DNA from: Arthrobacter globiformis NBRC 12137
GTDB taxonomy: Bacteria; Actinomycetota; Actinomycetes; Actinomycetales; Micrococcaceae
Direction of reading: 5' to 3'
NCBI RefSeq assembly: GCF_000238915.1
Contig: NZ_BAEG01000080.1
Span: forward strand, 124,001 to 188,000
DNA: 64,000 nt
The notes beneath the pieces are model-generated. The model made no database searches. It saw only the letters and a program-made list of their open reading frames with translations, and was not told the DNA's origin. The position numbers were made by a program, and so were the translations under genes. Shown here piece after piece: positions 60,874 to 64,000 of the stretch; positions within the stretch are counted from its first letter, which is position 1; every line of letters starts with the position of its first letter.

Positions 60874-61422
60874 ATGGCTCTCCGCTCCGACTGGTCCCAG
60901 CGCAAATGCAGCATGGCCCGCGGCCTGGACATCTTCGGTGACCCCTGGGGCATGCTGGTTCTCCGCGAGGTCTTCTTTGGCAACGGCCGCTTCGACGCGA
61001 TGAAAACGCGCCTCCAGGTGGCTGACTCTGTCCTCACCCGGCGGCTTGCCTCCCTGGTGGAGTCTGGACTGCTGGCCAAGCAGCCCTACGACGACGGCGG
61101 ACGCACCCGCCAGGAATACGTCCTCACCAGCAAAGGTGAAGACGCCCTGCCGGTGCTCAACGCCGTCGTGATCTGGTCCGAAAAGCATTTGCAGGCGCCG
61201 TCGGAGCAGGCCCACATGTACGTTGTCCACGCCACCTGCGGGCAGCGCACGGGCTCGGCTGACACCTGCACCGAATGCGGGGAACGCCTCACCGCGGAGA
61301 ACACCAGCTGGCACAGCCTGTCCCGCAGCAGCGCGCCGCTCCCGCTGGCAACTGCGCCCCAGCCAACCGACAAACCGGCCACCCGCGTAAAAGGCGGCGG
61401 AGAAGAAGGAACAGCCGCATGA
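60874..61422 (+). CDS. HxlR family transcriptional regulator with Cys-rich tail
   Basis: A 182-residue winged-helix regulator. The HxlR core covers residues 10-110: CSMARGLDIFGDPWGMLVLR, RFDAMKTRLQVADSVLTRRL and YDDGGRTRQEYVLTSKGEDAL. Beyond the core, CGQRTGSADTCTECG (about 120-135) forms a probable zinc ribbon, as in a subset of HxlR proteins, which could sense redox state or metals. The C-terminal 40 residues are Pro/Ala/Thr-rich. Its stop overlaps the MFS start (ATGA), and a palindromic operator sits in its promoter, so it likely controls both genes. Confidence 0.88.
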   Translation: MALRSDWSQRKCSMARGLDIFGDPWGMLVLREVFFGNGRFDAMKTRLQVADSVLTRRLASLVESGLLAKQPYDDGGRTRQEYVLTSKGEDALPVLNAVVIWSEKHLQAPSEQAHMYVVHATCGQRTGSADTCTECGERLTAENTSWHSLSRSSAPLPLATAPQPTDKPATRVKGGGEEGTAA

Positions 61423-62876
61423 CCACCCCCGAGGACCCCGGAGTTTTCGTACAGGTATCGCGCCCTGAAGGGGCCGTAGAGGACGGTATCTGTACAAAAA
61501 CTCCAGAAGCGGGGTCGAAGAATCCCGAGGAGCGGCCGAAGAAACGGCGGCGCCTTCACCCGGCGTGGGCCGTGGCGGCGGTGGCGTTCCTGGCGCTCGT
61601 CGGTGCCGCCGGGTTCCGTGCCGCGCCCGGCGTGCTCATGGTGCCGCTGCAGCAGGAGTTCGGCTGGTCCACCACGGTGCTGTCGTCCGCGGTAAGCATC
61701 AACCTGGTGCTGTTCGGCCTCACGGCTCCGTTCGCCGCGGCCCTCATGGAACGGTTCGGCATCCGGGCCGTCACCGCCGTCGCCCTCGGGCTGATCGGCG
61801 CCGGCAGCGCCCTGACCGTGCTGGTCAACCAGTCCTGGCAGATCCTCCTCACCTGGGGCCTGCTGATCGGACTGGGCACGGGCTCCATGGCGCTGGTGTT
61901 CGCGGCGACCATCGCCAACACCTGGTTCACCAAGAGCCGGGGCCTGGTGATCGGCATCCTGACCGCAGGCAGCGCCGCCGGCCAGCTGGTCTTCCTGCCC
62001 TTCATCGCGATGCTCGCCCAGGACCCGGGATGGCGGCAGGCGTCGCTGCTCATCGCCGCCGGGGCGCTGGCCGTGGTTCCGCTGGTGCTGAAATTCCTGA
62101 AAAACTCACCGGCCGACGTCGGGGCGTTGCCTTACGGGGCCGACGAACCGGCCGCCGACGCGAGGACGGAGGCGGACCCTGCCGGGGCCGGGAACAGCAG
62201 CGCCGGTTCCGGGGAGGCTGCCGAACCGCGCCGCAACGCCGCCGTCCGGGCACTGCAGGTCCTCAGGCGTGCCAGCAGGGTGCGCACATTCTGGGCGCTG
62301 GCTGCCGGGTTCGCCATCTGCGGCGCTACGACGAACGGACTCATCGGCACCCACTTCATCCCGTCCGCCCACGACCACGGCATGCCGGAAACCACCGCCG
62401 CAGGCCTGCTCGCCGTCGTCGGGATCTTCGACATCCTGGGCACCATCGCCTCGGGCTGGCTGACCGACCGGTTCAACCCTCGGATCCTGCTTGCCGTGTA
62501 CTACCAGTTCCGCGGAATCGGGCTCCTGGTGCTGCCGCTGCTGCTGGGCTCCTCGGTCCAGCCCAGCATGATCGTGTTCGTCGTGATCTACGGGCTGGAC
62601 TGGGTAGCCACGGTTCCGCCCACCGCCGCGATCTGCCGCCAGGTGTTCGGCGCCGACGGCAGCGTGGTGTTCGGCTGGGTCTTCGCGGCGCACCAGCTCG
62701 GTGCCGCCGCAGCCGCGCTGGCCGCCGGGGCCATCCGGGACGCCACCGGCCACTACACGTATGCCTGGCTGGGCGCCGCCGCGATGTGCACCATCGCAGC
62801 AGTCATCAGCGCGACCATCCGCAAGGACGCCGGAGGACGAAAGCCCGCAGCAGTGGCAGTTGCTTCAGTAGACTGA
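61419..62876 (+). CDS. MFS transporter (OFA/monocarboxylate-type)
   Basis: A 485-residue, 12-helix permease. ATG 61419 overlaps the HxlR stop and follows GAAGGAA. The first 48 residues are cytosolic; much of them (GVFVQVSRPEGAVEDG and on) is encoded by a palindromic repeat at 61440-61504, so the N-terminus looks acquired. Helix 1 begins at HPAWAVAAVAFLALVGAAGF. MFS marks include FGWSTTVLSSAVSINLVLFG, MERFGIRAVTAVALGLIGAG and GWLTDRFNPRILLAVYYQFR. A long Ala/Glu-rich loop separates the halves. The substrate is unknown; HxlR control suggests a toxic or aromatic compound. Confidence 0.85.
   Translation: MTTPEDPGVFVQVSRPEGAVEDGICTKTPEAGSKNPEERPKKRRRLHPAWAVAAVAFLALVGAAGFRAAPGVLMVPLQQEFGWSTTVLSSAVSINLVLFGLTAPFAAALMERFGIRAVTAVALGLIGAGSALTVLVNQSWQILLTWGLLIGLGTGSMALVFAATIANTWFTKSRGLVIGILTAGSAAGQLVFLPFIAMLAQDPGWRQASLLIAAGALAVVPLVLKFLKNSPADVGALPYGADEPAADARTEADPAGAGNSSAGSGEAAEPRRNAAVRALQVLRRASRVRTFWALAAGFAICGATTNGLIGTHFIPSAHDHGMPETTAAGLLAVVGIFDILGTIASGWLTDRFNPRILLAVYYQFRGIGLLVLPLLLGSSVQPSMIVFVVIYGLDWVATVPPTAAICRQVFGADGSVVFGWVFAAHQLGAAAAALAAGAIRDATGHYTYAWLGAAAMCTIAAVISATIRKDAGGRKPAAVAVASVD
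61440..61504. repeat. Palindromic repeat inside the MFS coding sequence
   Basis: Arms GGAGTTTTCGTACAGGTA (61440-61457) and TATCTGTACAAAAACTCC (61487-61504) are inverted repeats with 16 of 18 matches and a 29-nt GC-rich loop. The arms are AT-richer than the surrounding gene and look like a mobile extragenic palindrome that landed in frame. Confidence 0.6.
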
Positions 62877-62965
62877 GCGGGACGCCCTCGGGCGCGGCTC
62901 TTGCGGCAGAACGCGCTACGCGTCCCGGAGGCGCTCACTGCCGGACTACAGCTGGGGGACACTGC

Positions 62966-64000
62966 ATGGCACTGCCTACTGCCCGAACAAAGACCGACAG
63001 ACCCGCCGGGAGTCCCGGAGGGCCCGATCAGACGGCGGAGCCTGGGCCGGCTTCCGGGCCACGGCTGCCTTCGGCGCTCAGGCTCCGCGGCCGCTGGCCC
63101 GCGGTGGCCGCCGTCGAGCTGGTGTTCCTTCTGGCCGTAGTGGGCGCCGCCGTCTTCGTTGCGTCCCGGCTGGATGCCTGGGGCGACAAAGGCCTGGACT
63201 TCAGCGTCTACTGGTACGGCGGCAAGATCCTCAACGACGCCGGCCTCTCGCCGTCGGGCCTCTACCAGCCGACGGTGAACTGGGCTGGCGGGCCGGAACT
63301 GCCCTTCACCTACCCGCCGTTTGCGGCACTCCTGTTCAGCCTGCTCGCCAACCTGCCGCAGGCCACTGCGCTGCTGCTGTTCAACGCCGCCGGAGTGGCG
63401 GTGGCCGCCTGGGTGGCGGCGCTCGGTGTCCGCTACTGGAACAGCAAGCCCAGCTGGCGCAGCACCTTCGGCTCCCCGACCTTCCGGTCTGCGCTGAACC
63501 GGCTGGGCGCCGTCGTGGTTTTCCTGGCTGTCCTGAATCTGGGCCCGTGGCGCGAGACCTTGGTCTTCGGCCAGATCAACATCCTGCTGCTGGGACTGAT
63601 GACGGCGGACCTGCTGTCCCGCAGCCCGCATTGGCGGAACGGTCTGCCCGGCAGCGGCTTCCTAGTGGGCGTGACAGCCGGCATCAAGCTCACGCCGCTG
63701 GTATTCGGCCTGTATTTCCTCGTGCGGAAGGACTGGCGAGGACTGCTGAACATCGGCGCCGGCTTTGCCTTCACCGTGCTGCTCGGCTGGGTGCTCCGCC
63801 CCGCCGAGTCCCTCAGATTCTGGCTGGAGATCCTTCCCGACACGTCCCGGATTGGCGGCGCCGGCTACGTTGACAACCTCTCCATCAAGGGCGCCCTGCT
63901 CCACTTCGGGGTTCCAGCGGACGCCGTGACGGTGCCCTGGCTGCTCCTGGGCCTGCTCGTTGTGGGTCTGGGCGCGGCCCTCATCAGGGCCGCCAGCCGG
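62966..64000 (+). CDS. GT87 (DUF2029) family membrane mannosyltransferase, copy 2 (cut by window edge)
   Basis: ATG 62966 has GGGGGA seven bases upstream; the frame is open to the right edge (345 residues, C-terminus missing). A polar Pro/Gly-rich N-terminus (1-40) is followed by several helices. The loop motifs match copy 1 at 59512: LDFSVYWYGGKILNDAG, LPFTYPPFAALLF, NLGPWRETLVFGQINILLLG, TAGIKLTPLVFGLYFLVRKD and RIGGAGYVDNLSIKGALLHF. It is therefore a paralogue with the same inferred role, separated from copy 1 by the HxlR-MFS pair. Confidence 0.85.
   Translation, partial: MALPTARTKTDRPAGSPGGPDQTAEPGPASGPRLPSALRLRGRWPAVAAVELVFLLAVVGAAVFVASRLDAWGDKGLDFSVYWYGGKILNDAGLSPSGLYQPTVNWAGGPELPFTYPPFAALLFSLLANLPQATALLLFNAAGVAVAAWVAALGVRYWNSKPSWRSTFGSPTFRSALNRLGAVVVFLAVLNLGPWRETLVFGQINILLLGLMTADLLSRSPHWRNGLPGSGFLVGVTAGIKLTPLVFGLYFLVRKDWRGLLNIGAGFAFTVLLGWVLRPAESLRFWLEILPDTSRIGGAGYVDNLSIKGALLHFGVPADAVTVPWLLLGLLVVGLGAALIRAASR

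Noticed and set aside
1..64000. CRISPR arrays, insertion sequences, prophage or integrase genes
   Set aside because: No regularly spaced direct repeats with spacers, and no transposase, integrase or phage structural motifs were seen on either strand.

Overview
The window is high-GC DNA (nearly all third codon positions G or C) from an actinobacterium, most likely an Arthrobacter/Pseudarthrobacter-type member of the Micrococcaceae. The grounds are gene content and promoter style: FprA-type ferredoxin reductases, DUF1206 protein, PucR-controlled GABA genes, ExaC/AdhP/DUF779 operon, furA-katA pair, Cbs/MetB pair, many GTG and TTG starts, and many apparently leaderless mRNAs. I see no prophage, transposase, integrase, CRISPR array or rRNA. 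It looks like an ordinary chromosome segment with about 57 protein genes and one tRNA.

Layout. 1-1973: a secreted Ig-like repeat protein that runs off the left edge. 2175-5015: siroheme synthesis (SUMT/precorrin-2 dehydrogenase fusion) and ferredoxin-NADP reductase copy 1. 5065-11115: a catalase-core-like domain fused in frame to an SRPBCC domain, then DUF1206, AI-2E and other membrane or stress-type proteins, and a GntR/FadR regulator. 11130-17606: a CynX-type MFS exporter, then a three-gene operon of CYTH-CHAD protein, PEP-utilising dikinase and alpha/beta hydrolase. 17624-23162: PucR regulator divergent from a GABA pathway (gamma-aminobutyraldehyde dehydrogenase, GabT), then a universal stress protein. 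23172-26942: RarD, DNA topoisomerase IB and ferredoxin reductase copy 2. 27055-31782: a GAF regulator with the ethanol/acetaldehyde operon (ExaC, AdhP, DUF779). 32009-37627: a giant secreted heme peroxidase with RTX, FN3 and Ig-like modules. 37850-47800: amino-acid permease, a frameshifted membrane protein, a pyruvyl transferase, catalase with its Fur/PerR regulator, an MFS exporter and HtpX. 47918-56714: small housekeeping genes, tRNA-Tyr, a metallophosphatase, a LysM/sortase-like envelope protein, thioredoxin, acyl-CoA synthetase and AlkA. 56873-64000: transsulfuration (Cbs, MetB), two paralogous GT87-type mannosyltransferases, an HxlR regulator and its MFS exporter; the second GT87 gene is cut by the right edge.

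Functional threads: redox and oxidative defence (two FprA copies, catalase/FurA, thioredoxin, heme peroxidase, a catalase-like fusion protein), nitrogen and carbon scavenging (GABA, ethanol), sulfur metabolism (siroheme, Cbs, MetB), and envelope/glycan work (pyruvyl transferase, GT87, LysM protein).

The less ordinary signals are: a catalase-signature protein fused in frame to an SRPBCC domain that has its own ribosome binding site; an apparent ACG start codon; a recurrent TANNNT-6/7 nt-start codon promoter layout at 13 genes; a probable leaderless 11-codon leader peptide overlapping topoisomerase IB; a long palindromic repeat lying inside the coding start of an MFS gene; several families of short extragenic palindromes; and a 95-bp identical block shared by the two ferredoxin reductase genes.
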